Assembly (NCBI GenBank): GCA_030849075.1
Contig: JASAOO010003430.1
Coordinates: forward strand, 1-60,274
DNA from: Zelonia costaricensis
Lineage: Eukaryota > Euglenozoa > Kinetoplastea > Trypanosomatida > Trypanosomatidae
DNA: 60,274 nucleotides
Direction of reading: 5' to 3'
Part shown: one piece after another, positions 19,001-27,629 of the stretch
How the letters are laid out: every line of letters starts with the position of its first letter
How positions within the stretch are numbered: the stretch's first letter is position 1
Notes under the pieces: generated by a model
Told to the model about the DNA's origin: nothing
Database searches by the model: none
What the model saw: the letters and a program-made list of their open reading frames with translations, nothing else
Program-made: the position numbers and the translations under genes

Positions 19001-22000
19001 ACGCGCGCGCTGCGGCGGCCTCACGGCTCTCGCGGCGAACGGCGCACCGGTTGCCGGCTCCCTCCCGACCACCGCCATGCCCCAGCACGACATCCTGGGG
19101 GCGCAAGATAAACACCGGCTGCCGCCGCTCCGCCGCGTCCGTCTGCGCGGCCTGCCACAGCGAGAGTCGCATCTCCAGCTCCCCCTCCTCGTCCGGCGCG
19201 AAGAGGTCGAGCTGGCTGTTGCGCTTGCCCAGCGCAGAGGGGCGACGCGGCCACGACGGCGAGCGCGGCGAGCGCGGCGAGAGCGGCACCGTCGCTGTCG
19301 CCACGGACGCCGCAACCGCACAAGCGCCAGCGGCATCGCTGGTGGGGTCATCGTTGTCACTGCCCACTACGGACATCGAGCCGCCGTTGCCGCCGCCACC
19401 GCCACCGCTACCGCCGCTCAGCTCCAGGGCAGCACACGCGGCATCACGCTGGTGCAGTTGGCGGCGGCACAGGGGGGTAGAAGAAGAGAGGAAGGAGGGG
19501 TGGCGCTGCGAGGCGCCGAGGTGGGTGGGAGACGCGCACCCGGCACCACAAGCGTCAGCAGCGGCGCTGCAAGCGGCGGTCGCCGTGCTCGCCGGGACCG
19601 GCACCGCCGTCGTCGTCGTTGTTACCGTGGCGGTTGCCGTCCACGTGGTGGTGGTGGTCGCCGTCAGCGTCGTGGTGGTGGCGACCGACGTAGTGTCAGA
19701 GGGTGTGGGGCAGAGGAAGGCAGTGGTCCGAATCGCGTTGTTCATGGCGAGCGAGAGGTGCGTGACGTCCGGGCAGGCACGCGCGAGGTGCTCGAGCTGC
19801 GTGTCCGCGAGCGTGCCGTGCGTGAGCCGCAGCGTGCGGACCTCCGGGTGGGCCGGCAGCAGCAGCGCCGCCAGCGCCGCGTCGGCTGCCTTGCCGTGCA
19901 CGTGGAGCTGCGTGAAGGGCGGGTGCGGCATTGCAGCAGTGGCGAGTAGCGGCGACGACGGTGGGACGGCGGCGGCTGGGGGACTCACAGTTCTGACAGC
20001 TCCCGCTGCACGCACCGGCGTCACTCCCATGGGCGAGCTGTTCCGCCGGGACGCCGAGGTAGCGCCGCCGGCACGCGGGTGTGCTACGTCCTTCGCGGCC
20101 GGTGGCATCTTGGGCGTCAGGACGGGAGAGTCGAGGGGGCGGCGGGCACCGGTGGCGGCGTTGCTGGAGGTCCGCACAATGCTGGCTGCGTGCGATGGGG
20201 CAGGCGCAGGAGGGGGCGGAGGCGTGCGTCGCCGCGCCGAAGCCTGAGGCAGGCGGTTGACGTCGCTGTGTGCGGGCGCGGTCAGCGACGCAGCGGCGGG
20301 GGTAGCGCCGGCCGACGGTGTTGTGACAGTGGCAGAGTCTGCGCTGCGACTGCTGCTGCGACTGCTGCTCGGCTCCGAATCGTCTGCAGCGGGCACCCCC
20401 GGCTCCGAGAGCGCCACCGCCCCCTCCTCCTCGTCTCCCTCCCCCTCCCTCGCGTCGCTCTCCAGCCCACCACCAACCTCACACGCCGCCGTCGACGTCG
20501 CAGCCAGTGCGGTCCACAGCGCCTGCACATCAGCCGCCTTGTACCGCAGCAGACTCAGCGAGACCGGCAGCGGGCCGCGGCGCACCCACCACAGCGCGTG
20601 GCACAGCGTCTGCAGTGGAGCCGGCACGCTCGGTGGGGACCTCTGCGACGACTGCTGGTGCTGCAGCTGGCGCTGCGGCGGTTGTGGGCGCGATATGGGC
20701 GGCGGCGTCGAGGTGGAGGGCGACGCAGCGCCCGAGAGCAGCCGTGGCGAGGGCAGCGACGACGACGCATGTGCCGCGCCGCCGCGCGGCCCCACCGCCG
20801 CGGGGGCGGGTCCAGCAGTGAGCGGAGTCGCGGGCAGTGGTCCGCTGAGCCGCGGCAAGGACGAGGCCCCAAGAGCGCCGTCGCTGCCGCCGCTCGCGTC
20901 CTCTGTCACACCAGCGAAGGGCACGACACCGACAGGGGGCCGCCGGGGCAGCGGAATGGCGCTGGAGTGCGGCGTGGTCGCGGCGGAGGTCGGGGACGTG
21001 GAGACCACCGGTGGGGTGACAGCCCCGCTTCTGTCCACTGGCGTCACTGTGCGCAGCGGCAGGCGGCGGCTCTGTATGACGGGTGACGGCGACGCCAGCA
21101 GCGGCGGCAGCGGCGGCGATGCACCAGCCACGCTGCGTGCCGGCGTCTTCACAGATGGTACGGGGGACCGCCCCGTCGGTGTCTGCGTGGGCTGCAGCGG
21201 TGGCGTGGCGCACACGGGTGGATGGACGGGGCGGGGCGGGCGCTGGGCGGGCGAGGGCGGCGGCGGCGTGGCGGTGGACTGCGGCAGGAGTCCCGGTGAT
21301 GCAGCCGACGGCGGCGGCGACCGCGCGGGCTGGAACGGCAGCGCGGCGACCGCGACGTTGGCGGACGAGACGAGGAGCTGCCACCGCGACGGCGGTGGGG
21401 GCGGCGGGTGCGTGGCGGAGGGCGAACGCCTCCTCCTTCGCCCACTTCGACGGCGCCACCGCTCTGCGTGCGAGGCGGCACCGTCACGAGCGGGCCCTCT
21501 CGCAGAGGGCGGCGAAGCTGCGATGTGCGCCTGCACCTGCAGCACGAGTGCGCCGAGCGGGGGCAGGGCGCAGCCGCCGACCAGGTGACACTCCAGCTCG
21601 CGGCGCGTGCGCGGGGAGGCCGCCAGCAGCGCCAGCGGCCGCGTCACGGACGTCGGCGTGGCGGGCACCGGCGACGTGGTCGCGGCGGCGGCGGCACTGG
21701 CAGCCGCGGCGCTGTAGGAAGAAGGGGCCTGCGCGGCGGCACTGAAGAGGGACTCTGCGAGCAGACAGGGCTGGGGCCCGTCGAGGGCGCCCGCCACGGG
21801 GGACGCGGCGAGGGTGCCGTGGTTGGTGTGGACGCCTGGCACGGCGTTGCAGGCGAGGTACCCAATGACGCACCGCAGCGCACTCGGCGTCAGCTGCGCG
21901 TCTGCGGCAGGGGTGGCGTCGGGTGGCGGGGGAGGTTCGCCGGTGGCGTGCGGGGCGGACGGTGCGTTCCGCGCCTGTTGAGTCTCAGAGGCGGCCTCGA

Positions 22001-22004
22001 TCAT
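16041..22004 (-). CDS. Giant leucine-rich-repeat protein
   Basis: Predicted length 1987 residues. Residues 1 to about 700 are Pro/Ser/Ala-rich and probably disordered. A short LRR block follows at about 722-760 (VRTLRLTHGTLADTQLEHLA, VTHLSLAMNN). After a long Thr/Ser/Gln-rich insertion, a second block lies at about 1230-1340 (LVDLDLSYTHIPDADAARDV, LCRLSLEGCMRL, LRELNLSLSSI). The main block runs from about 1450 to the C-terminus (LHTLDLSRTRVTAEGLAALR, LRQLRLQDCAALTRLP, VVELDLYHTSV, LVELNLSSTGISLTGLRVLL). Repeats are of the 22-26-residue cysteine-containing/GALA-like type (GLAALRH). LRR solenoids bind proteins; the partner is unknown. No signal peptide follows the chosen ATG at 22002-22004 (MIEAASET). 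An ATG 86 codons upstream would add a Cys-Val run encoded by a microsatellite and is rejected. Confidence 0.85.
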   Translation of the reverse strand: MIEAASETQQARNAPSAPHATGEPPPPPDATPAADAQLTPSALRCVIGYLACNAVPGVHTNHGTLAASPVAGALDGPQPCLLAESLFSAAAQAPSSYSAAAASAAAAATTSPVPATPTSVTRPLALLAASPRTRRELECHLVGGCALPPLGALVLQVQAHIAASPPSARGPARDGAASHAERWRRRSGRRRRRSPSATHPPPPPPSRWQLLVSSANVAVAALPFQPARSPPPSAASPGLLPQSTATPPPPSPAQRPPRPVHPPVCATPPLQPTQTPTGRSPVPSVKTPARSVAGASPPLPPLLASPSPVIQSRRLPLRTVTPVDRSGAVTPPVVSTSPTSAATTPHSSAIPLPRRPPVGVVPFAGVTEDASGGSDGALGASSLPRLSGPLPATPLTAGPAPAAVGPRGGAAHASSSLPSPRLLSGAASPSTSTPPPISRPQPPQRQLQHQQSSQRSPPSVPAPLQTLCHALWWVRRGPLPVSLSLLRYKAADVQALWTALAATSTAACEVGGGLESDAREGEGDEEEGAVALSEPGVPAADDSEPSSSRSSSRSADSATVTTPSAGATPAAASLTAPAHSDVNRLPQASARRRTPPPPPAPAPSHAASIVRTSSNAATGARRPLDSPVLTPKMPPAAKDVAHPRAGGATSASRRNSSPMGVTPVRAAGAVRTVSPPAAAVPPSSPLLATAAMPHPPFTQLHVHGKAADAALAALLLPAHPEVRTLRLTHGTLADTQLEHLARACPDVTHLSLAMNNAIRTTAFLCPTPSDTTSVATTTTLTATTTTTWTATATVTTTTTAVPVPASTATAACSAAADACGAGCASPTHLGASQRHPSFLSSSTPLCRRQLHQRDAACAALELSGGSGGGGGGNGGSMSVVGSDNDDPTSDAAGACAVAASVATATVPLSPRSPRSPSWPRRPSALGKRNSQLDLFAPDEEGELEMRLSLWQAAQTDAAERRQPVFILRPQDVVLGHGGGREGAGNRCAVRRESREAAAARAWRRDSAGVLGASSGSVPAPRAPASPSAAALLLAHLDVTRMHLAEALRALSPPRATPSFTPAAAAAGATYHSSAASTATSVHTHTDPHTRPQHNTQQQQQQHRASRRQSRAMRPRLGSTSQTELSASLLQHSAPISARSHSVHGTASGDAAALQATRPTSPRARDRCRRSRGSRDAPAAAVVPLTTTDALHSHRRRHQHTRDGRREAQTTAAADGVAPRGASADLSARRRRRPHWADTLVDLDLSYTHIPDADAARDVPQLRRLCRLSLEGCMRLAQIAWLPQLTLLRELNLSLSSIHGTALYPLGCCARLVWLKLEGCTSFTAVQQLWLEEEPAPPHALATSTPTPPPHRPPPMGTPNAAAAGGGGVVAAGHAAPGRAVWHSVVSGIPAITVLPPPGGLASVSRAVALRDALALHRGGGASGTPVESAAPAAPAALRSPQSPQAPPPPLLDELRTLIATGTGLTNEGLRKLPEMVGLECLVMDRCPGLSDVGDVAAALPSLHTLDLSRTRVTAEGLAALRHSRTLRQLRLQDCAALTRLPALLVSPFAASTSKATSSSVPPHLPLTALDLSYSKHLAPDGLAGLVAADEAAAALIPGANQEARRPGSRATSVLSTGSGAAAVSTDDVVATPTFSCVRHVLLRACDGLVHLHPLQGLLRVVELDLYHTSVTEATLTSALASWTCLEVLNIASTRVRSLAAWCPSTDASDGASASEEAAGRLPAFAATLRVLVLSNTEVTSDGLAALRHFRRLEVLQFSNCGHLRDLSFLPLLAAAAAVPTTNGDARSAAAAAAAARRRTALTELSVTEATLLTDAAAFPFLASCPGLRNLSLAGCALLCTNGPNTAAEQERGGVVQPAAPVLDGDVGAVGRLTALVELNLSSTGISLTGLRVLLAQGSASASECVAASSLYTACMSLQRLWLRGCRNLDEAALMSAAAAAAAVVRECGGEVTPAPLPPPHRPRLPPQLREVYLSHGRYGAAVLAGVQ

Positions 22005-22023
22005 CGCGCTCTCTCCGTAGCCG

Positions 22024-22025
22024 CT

Positions 22026-22062
<37 letters not shown>

Positions 22063-22094
22063 CGCGCGCAAAGAAGAAGAGGAAGAGGAAGATG
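22024..22094 (-). promoter_or_regulatory. Probable spliced-leader acceptor of the LRR gene, with an embedded TG array
   Basis: On the sense strand a strong tract CTTCCTCTTCCTCTTCTTC (plus 22061-22094) is followed by about 16 TG units (plus 22028-22060). The first AG comes next, in TACAG (plus 22024-22025), 19 bases before the ATG. Confidence 0.5.
22028..22060. repeat. (CA)n microsatellite in the LRR gene 5' flank
   Basis: About 16 pure CA units (TG on the sense strand), between the polypyrimidine tract and the likely acceptor AG. Confidence 0.95.
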
Positions 22095-22917
22095 ACGCAC
22101 AGCCCCACTGGGGGCGTTGCGCTGATTCGATGTATAAGCGGAGAAGCAGAAAACGGAGCAGCAGCACTGAGAAGCTCGAAGAGAAGGCAAGTGCAGTGGA
22201 GAAGGGGGGGGGGCTGGGAGGTTGCAGAGAGACGCGATCAGCACGTGAACAACGCAGCACACTCACACACACACAAACACGCGTGCGCGACTTGCGAAGC
22301 GAATCCAGTCGAGGAGAGGAGACAGCAAAAAAAAAAAGAAGCAAGCGAAGGGGGTGAAGGTGGGGGCGGCGCTGCACGAGGGAGATCGATGCAGGACGCA
22401 CGTGCGGCCACGCGACGGGAGAAAATGCGGAAGCAGAAGTGAGATGGGGAGCAGGAAACAAACAACAGTAACAATAACAACAACACACGCACACACGCAC
22501 ACACATGCACACACTAAAGGAACGAAGGGGAGACGGAATTGTAGTTGCGCGCCGGGACCGCACCGTCACGGAGCGCGTGTTGCGGGAAAACCAAAGGACA
22601 AACAAGGGGGTGAGGGGGGGGTGCCGGCGGCGGCGTGCGAGTGCAGCGTGATGGTGATGCCACGGAGCGTCTCTGCATGCGCACACCGATGCACGCACAC
22701 TCCGACACCCACACTCAAACACACACGCGCGCGCCTCTCTCTCCGTGGCCGGGTCCTCCTGAGCGTGAGATCGTCCCGGGGGGAGGGAGGCGTGGCGGGT
22801 TCGGTGATGGCGTCGCGCGTATCGGGGTTGTGGAAGTTAGTCTTGACTCTTTCTCGCAGAGTTTGGGTGCGATGGTGTGGGTGCCTCTCTCCCCGTCTTC
22901 CCGTCTGCACTTGATTC

Positions 22918-22918
<1 letters not shown>

Positions 22919-22948
<30 letters not shown>
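22919..22948. repeat. (TG)n microsatellite
   Basis: Pure TG array of 15 units. Confidence 0.95.
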
Positions 22949-22952
<4 letters not shown>

Positions 22953-23388
22953 GGTACGTAGAGGAGGGGGAGGACGAAGGGAGGGGCGAAGAAGACAAGT
23001 GAGGAGAAGGGGGAATGTGTGAGTTGAGTTGACGGGGGGGGGGGGGCGCACCGCGACGTGCGGCATGCCGCCGTGTCGAACAGTTCCTGTCCCCTGAAGA
23101 AATAGGCGATAGCCGCGAGCGATGCAGGCGATTCCTCGCACGTCCACGCCATCCACGTCGCACGCCGCCCAGCGCAGTGCGACGGCTCGGCAGCGATGGA
23201 GACTGAGGCAGAAGTCGTCCTCCAGGGCGTGTGTGTGAGCAGCAAGGGACTTGCCTCCGGCCTCTCGCTCACACACGTGCCGCTTGGTGTTGCTTGTGAC
23301 TGGGGTGCGCGCTGCAGATAGCTCGGTGGGCCATCGCGCATGCACGCGCGCGAGGCCGAGAGGAAGCGAGAATGAAAAGAGGAGGTGG

Positions 23389-23458
23389 ACACACACACAC
23401 ACCGACACCCACTCACACACACACATACACATACAGATACACACACACACACACATAC
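23389..23458. repeat. CA-rich compound microsatellite
   Basis: Blocks of CA broken by CCGACACCC, ATACAC and CAGATAC variants. Confidence 0.9.
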
Positions 23459-23628
23459 GCAACGTGTCGAAGAGAAGTGAGGGCGTGGGCCCATACAGCA
23501 GCAGAGCGCGGAGAACACGTGAGAAACGAAGCGAAACAAGATGGAGTGAGGGAGGGAGGGGAGGATGGAAGGCGTTGAGCGGAGAGGGCGGGAGGCGGGG
23601 TGCAGACGGAGGTGATAATGCGTGTCGA

Positions 23629-23632
<4 letters not shown>

Positions 23633-23664
<32 letters not shown>
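23633..23664. repeat. (TG)n microsatellite
   Basis: About 16 pure TG units, complementary to the CA block 175 bases away. Confidence 0.95.
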
Positions 23665-23670
<6 letters not shown>

Positions 23671-23829
23671 CCAGACGTGGAAGAGAGGGAGTGGGCCAAG
23701 GAGAAGGCCACGGCCGAAGTGGCACACACCGCATCCGACCGTCCTCTCCCTCCTCCTCCTCACCCTTCTCACCCTCCTGCTGCCCATCAGCTCCACACAC
23801 ACGCACACACACAGACACGCTCCGCCTCT

Positions 23830-25857
23830 TCAGTTTGTCGCCGTCACCGCCGCCGCCGCCGCGTACTGCACCACGAGGTCGCTGATCTGCTCGCGGGCCT
23901 GCCAGTTGACGCGCAGCGACGTGCTGTCAAGGTGCAGGTTCGTCAACGGCGCCGTTTCGTGGAGGCGGAGCCACTCCTCGATGCCGTCGCGGTCGTACGT
24001 GAAGTTGTCAGAGGTCATGACCGGGTCGCACATCAGAGTGCGCTTGATCGGGCAGAACAGTTCCTGGGCAGCAACAAGGCGCGTGGCACGCGGCATCGGG
24101 CGCGGCGACGGCGATGGCGGAGACGCCACGCCCCCCGCTGGACTCCCCGCACGTGGCAGTGCCCGCTCCGTCTTCACGATGGGCGACGACAGCGGCGCAT
24201 CGGCGGTGGCCTCGACGCGGCCGTCGGCGTACACGAGCAGCACGTGGCACTCAGGGCTGAGCTCTTGCAGCGCGTCTGGGAGCCGCAGCGGCGGCGGCGG
24301 CAGCGGAAAGACGAGGGCGGCCACCGTGCGGACGACCGGCACCTTGCGGGCCACGCTCAGGAGGAGGTGCCGCTCCCGCCACGCGAGCCCGACGCCGGCG
24401 CCGACGGCGAAGTTGGCCACGTACACGGGCAGCAGCTGCAGCGAGGCAGCCGGCGCGATCACGACATCGTGGCTCGACGTCAGCGCCATGGACGCAGATG
24501 GCGGCCCAGGCGGGCGCCACACCGGACCCTCCCGCAGCGCCTCCCGCACCTCGCCCCGCTGCGCCGCCGCCCGCTGACGGGCCTGGCGTAGCACCAGGTC
24601 GAGCGCGTCGGTCACGCAGTTGGAGGCGGCGGTGGTGAACTGCTGCGGGTCGCCGTAGTAGGCGAACCGAAACCCGCTGAGGGCGAAGACGAAGCTGTTG
24701 CCGCCGCACAGGTACACGTGCGCAGGGGCGGCCGTGGGGGACGCCGGCGGAAGGGAGGACACCGAAGACCGCCCGGGCGCCGCGGCGAGGGTCGTGGGCT
24801 CTGCCGTCGAATCCGGCTGCGGGGGCTGCAGGGCCATGCGGCACAGCCGATACAGCGACTCCTTGCTGCCCAGCCGCGCCATGGCCGAGAGCAGCAGCTG
24901 CGTGCGGTCGCCCACGGTGGGCCGCGCCCCGCCCTCCTCCCCACCGCCGCCGCTGCCACCCGCAAGTCCGCCGCTGGCGGGCGGCACCGACACCGCCAGG
25001 GCACGCAGCTCGCCGCTGCTCGTCAAGGCCTCGATCCAGTACGCCTGCAGCGCCGCGTTCAGCGCTGTCGACACACACGAGGCCACCAGCAGGTCACGCC
25101 AGCCGCTGCTCCAGCCGCGCTGCCGCCGCGGGCCTGCACTACCACCGATCACGACGCTCGCCACGCGACCGCCACTGCCACCGCCGCCGACGGCGCCGCT
25201 GCCCCAGCTGCCGATGCGCGTGCTGAAGTACGTCACGAGGGTGTCGAAGAGCATACTGCCGCTCGCATGCACCCACGTTGAAGTGAAGCTCGTCACGAGC
25301 CGCAGCAGCAGCCGCACCGCGATGGGGCGCGACTCCGCCGCGTCAGCGAGGGCGGCGCGCTGGTGGTGCTGGAAGACGAGGTACGCCCAGAGCCGCTGGG
25401 GGTACGTGGCAAGCGACACACACACCTCCAGGATGCGGCGGTACCATTGCCGCAGCGAGGCGTCGACAACGTTTTCCGGCACGTCCGGGATGCTCCCGCG
25501 GCGGCTCGTGCCCGGCGGGGTGCTGTTGATCATCTCCGACAACGCCGCCGCCACCGCGTCGGCGGCATCGCGGATACTCGTTGCGGCGCCGGTGGATGGC
25601 GAGTCCGCGCGACCTCCTCCGTCAACGCTGCCGCTACCGGACCGCCGGCGCCAGAGCAGCAGCCGCGGCAGGTCCATCACCTGCGGCAGCGACATCGAGA
25701 GCCGCAGCACGAGCGACGGGGCGATGCGCGTGATGCCGAAGACAGTGACCCACACCACGACGGGAAAGAACTCGTCGCCGATCATGTTGCACAGCCGCGC
25801 CACCGTGCTGAGCAGACGCGCCACCGGCGCACGAGACACCGGCGATGACGGGAGCAT
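23830..25857 (-). CDS. U-box protein (putative E3 ubiquitin ligase) with hydrophobic segments
   Basis: The 675-residue product ends in a U-box at about 601-665: FCPIKRTLMCDPVMTSDNFT, YDRDGIEEWLRLH, TAPLTNLHLDSTSLRVN. This follows the consensus CPIxxxxMxDPVxxxxxxTYxRxxIxxWL...PxT...L...N, with Asn in place of the usual Gly before TY. U-boxes recruit ubiquitin-loaded E2 enzymes. Upstream are hydrophobic stretches at about 28-55 (EFFPVVVWVTVFGITRIAPS), about 255-280 (WRDLLVASCVSTALNAALQA) and about 478-500 (LLPVYVANFAVGAGVGLAW), which suggest membrane attachment. The middle also has a conserved-looking part (VYLCGGNSFVFALSGFRFAY). Low-complexity Gly/Ser linkers separate the islands. Start: ATG 25855-25857; the next in-frame ATG is residue 25 (MIGDEFF). 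No known ligase with this full arrangement comes to mind. Confidence 0.8.
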   Translation of the reverse strand: MLPSSPVSRAPVARLLSTVARLCNMIGDEFFPVVVWVTVFGITRIAPSLVLRLSMSLPQVMDLPRLLLWRRRSGSGSVDGGGRADSPSTGAATSIRDAADAVAAALSEMINSTPPGTSRRGSIPDVPENVVDASLRQWYRRILEVCVSLATYPQRLWAYLVFQHHQRAALADAAESRPIAVRLLLRLVTSFTSTWVHASGSMLFDTLVTYFSTRIGSWGSGAVGGGGSGGRVASVVIGGSAGPRRQRGWSSGWRDLLVASCVSTALNAALQAYWIEALTSSGELRALAVSVPPASGGLAGGSGGGGEEGGARPTVGDRTQLLLSAMARLGSKESLYRLCRMALQPPQPDSTAEPTTLAAAPGRSSVSSLPPASPTAAPAHVYLCGGNSFVFALSGFRFAYYGDPQQFTTAASNCVTDALDLVLRQARQRAAAQRGEVREALREGPVWRPPGPPSASMALTSSHDVVIAPAASLQLLPVYVANFAVGAGVGLAWRERHLLLSVARKVPVVRTVAALVFPLPPPPLRLPDALQELSPECHVLLVYADGRVEATADAPLSSPIVKTERALPRAGSPAGGVASPPSPSPRPMPRATRLVAAQELFCPIKRTLMCDPVMTSDNFTYDRDGIEEWLRLHETAPLTNLHLDSTSLRVNWQAREQISDLVVQYAAAAAVTATN

Positions 25858-26152
25858 CGGCCGAGGGAGGGGAGGGCGGAGAGGAGCAGGGGAACGGCGG
25901 AGGGGGGAGGGGGGTAGGGGGAGCCGACGGCGGCAACTAAGAGTGAGATAGACCGCGGGAGTGAGGGCGAGGGAGGGGTACGCGCAAGAGCTGAAGCGAA
26001 GCGCGCTGCCTTGTGCGCCGGACGATGCCTCGAGGGGGGCACCTCTATCCCGACAACGCGCCCACCGCTGCGCAGAGAGTCGACACTAGAAGACGAAGAA
26101 GAAGGAGCCACGGCGGGAATAGGAAAGCAAAGGGTCAAGGCGATCGCGCCTC

Positions 26153-26177
26153 TGTGTGTGTGTGTGTGTGTGTGTGT
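26153..26177. repeat. (TG)n microsatellite
   Basis: About 12 TG units. Confidence 0.95.
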
Positions 26178-26213
26178 TGGATCTGTGAGAGGGAGAAGCA
26201 AGCGAAGAAATGG

Positions 26214-26266
26214 TATATATATATAAATATATATATATATAGATATAGATATAGATACAGATATAG
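26214..26266. repeat. (TA)n / (GATA)n compound microsatellite
   Basis: TATATATATATAAATATATATA followed by AGATAT units. It is almost free of G/C in an otherwise very GC-rich window. Confidence 0.95.
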
Positions 26267-27026
26267 AGAGAGGGAGGGGGAGGGGGAACAGCAGAAGCCG
26301 CCGGCTGTACACGCCAGAGCGGGGTAAGCCCGGGAACGGGCTGCAGCGCGGGAAGGGGTAGGAGGGGAAGCGGTCGGTGTGAACTGTGTGTGTGTGTGTG
26401 TACAACAGGAATCGACCCAAGAGAGACCGCGTGAGCGTGCGTGTAGTAGTGGGCCGGGATAAGGGGGGTTGGGTGGTGGGGATGAAGACGGCGGGGAGGA
26501 GGGGAGGTGGCTCCTCCAGCGCTGGCGGCGTGTGGTGGTGGTGTTGCGATGTGAGAAGGGGGTTGTAGAGGGGAGGCAGAGCAGCCGGGCAGAGGAGCCG
26601 CGGCTACTGCGCGGCGTAGAAGCCGAAGAGCACGCGGAAGCGGAGGGAACAACGAGGATCAGAGGCCCAAGCCTCCTCCTCCCCGCTCCCCTCCTCCCGT
26701 CACGCGACAGTCACTGCCCAAGTACCAGCAGAGACGGGAAATAGGACCTGGAGCGGGGTGAGGGGCCAAGAGGCGGGTGCACGGAGCACCGCGTTGAGGA
26801 GGTCCGTGCGCTAGTTTGAGGGTGACTTACGTGGCGCTCGTTGCCGCGGCGTGTGTGTGTGGGTGGGTGTGAGAAGACGCGATTAAGCGTGGGAGGCACG
26901 TGAGAGAGCACGAGGGGAGTCGTGGGGAGGGGGGGAGGAGAAGCGCCGATGCACGTCCCTACGCATCCCCACACATGCCCACATACATACACGCAGAGTC
27001 GGCAGCGGGAGCGTGGGATGCATCGA

Positions 27027-27590
27027 TCATGACGGTGCAGCGCCGCGCAGGGCCTGCACCTCGACGAGTCCGTACGACACACTCGCGCTGCTGCTGCTGT
27101 CGCCGTGATGTTGGCTGTGTGCCACCGCGCTGGTTGGCAGCGCCCCGGGTACGCTGCAGAGGGAGGAGAGGAGGGCGGCCGTGGCGGAGTTCACGTTCAG
27201 CGACACCTCCTTGTCGCGCAGCCGAGCGAGGCGCCGCAGGTTGTGCTGCCACTTGTCCAGCTCCGTCCGCGCCGGGCCCGCGCTGGACGCGGCGGCCGAG
27301 TCCAGCGCGTCGGCGGTGCTGCCAGCTTCCTCTGCGGTTGGTGCGCCGTCGCCGCCCGACGCGGCGGAGCTGCGAGCGCGACGCAGACGTGCCTGACGCG
27401 GCGAGCGGACGTGTGCGACGTGCGTGCACCACTGCAGCAGCTCTGGCGGCAGCCCCGCGTCCTCATTTCCGAGCAGCAGCACACGCACCGCCGGTGGGTA
27501 GGCGCATGGGTCCGCACCAGCGGACGTGGGCGCAGGCGCGTCGTGCGTGTCCTGTGCCGCATCCTTTCCCGTTGCGGTGGCACCGTCGCC

Positions 27591-27629
<39 letters not shown>

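Larger units (their letters stand above)
22005..23829 (-). other. Intergenic region, U-box gene 3' side to LRR gene 5' side
   Basis: A gene-free 1.8 kb with four alternating dinucleotide arrays: CA (22028-22060), TG (22919-22948), CA-rich (23389-23458) and TG (23633-23664). There is also a G12 run near 23034-23046 and an A10 run at 22327-22336. Open frames through it encode only dipeptide repeats. Confidence 0.5.
25858..27026 (-). other. Intergenic region upstream of the U-box gene
   Basis: No gene. A 70-base C-rich tract abuts the U-box ATG. A TG array (26153-26177) and an AT/GATA microsatellite (26214-26266) follow, then further plus-strand G/A-rich stretches to about 26690. The segment near 26860-26995 is mixed TG- and CA-containing and lies next to the methyltransferase stop. 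Confidence 0.5.

Noticed and set aside
22005..22262. N-terminal extension of the LRR protein (starting MCCVVHVL) that would look like a signal peptide
   Set aside because: The extension contains a Cys-Val run translated from a CA microsatellite, and a good splice acceptor lies between it and the ATG at 22004.
23389..23664. Regularly spaced repeats considered as a CRISPR-like array
   Set aside because: They are simple dinucleotide microsatellites without constant-length repeats and spacers, in eukaryotic DNA.
23251..24591. Open frames encoding long Thr-His or Cys-Val dipeptide runs, here and in most intergenic regions
   Set aside because: Direct translation of TG/CA microsatellites and polypyrimidine tracts, with no genic sequence on either side.
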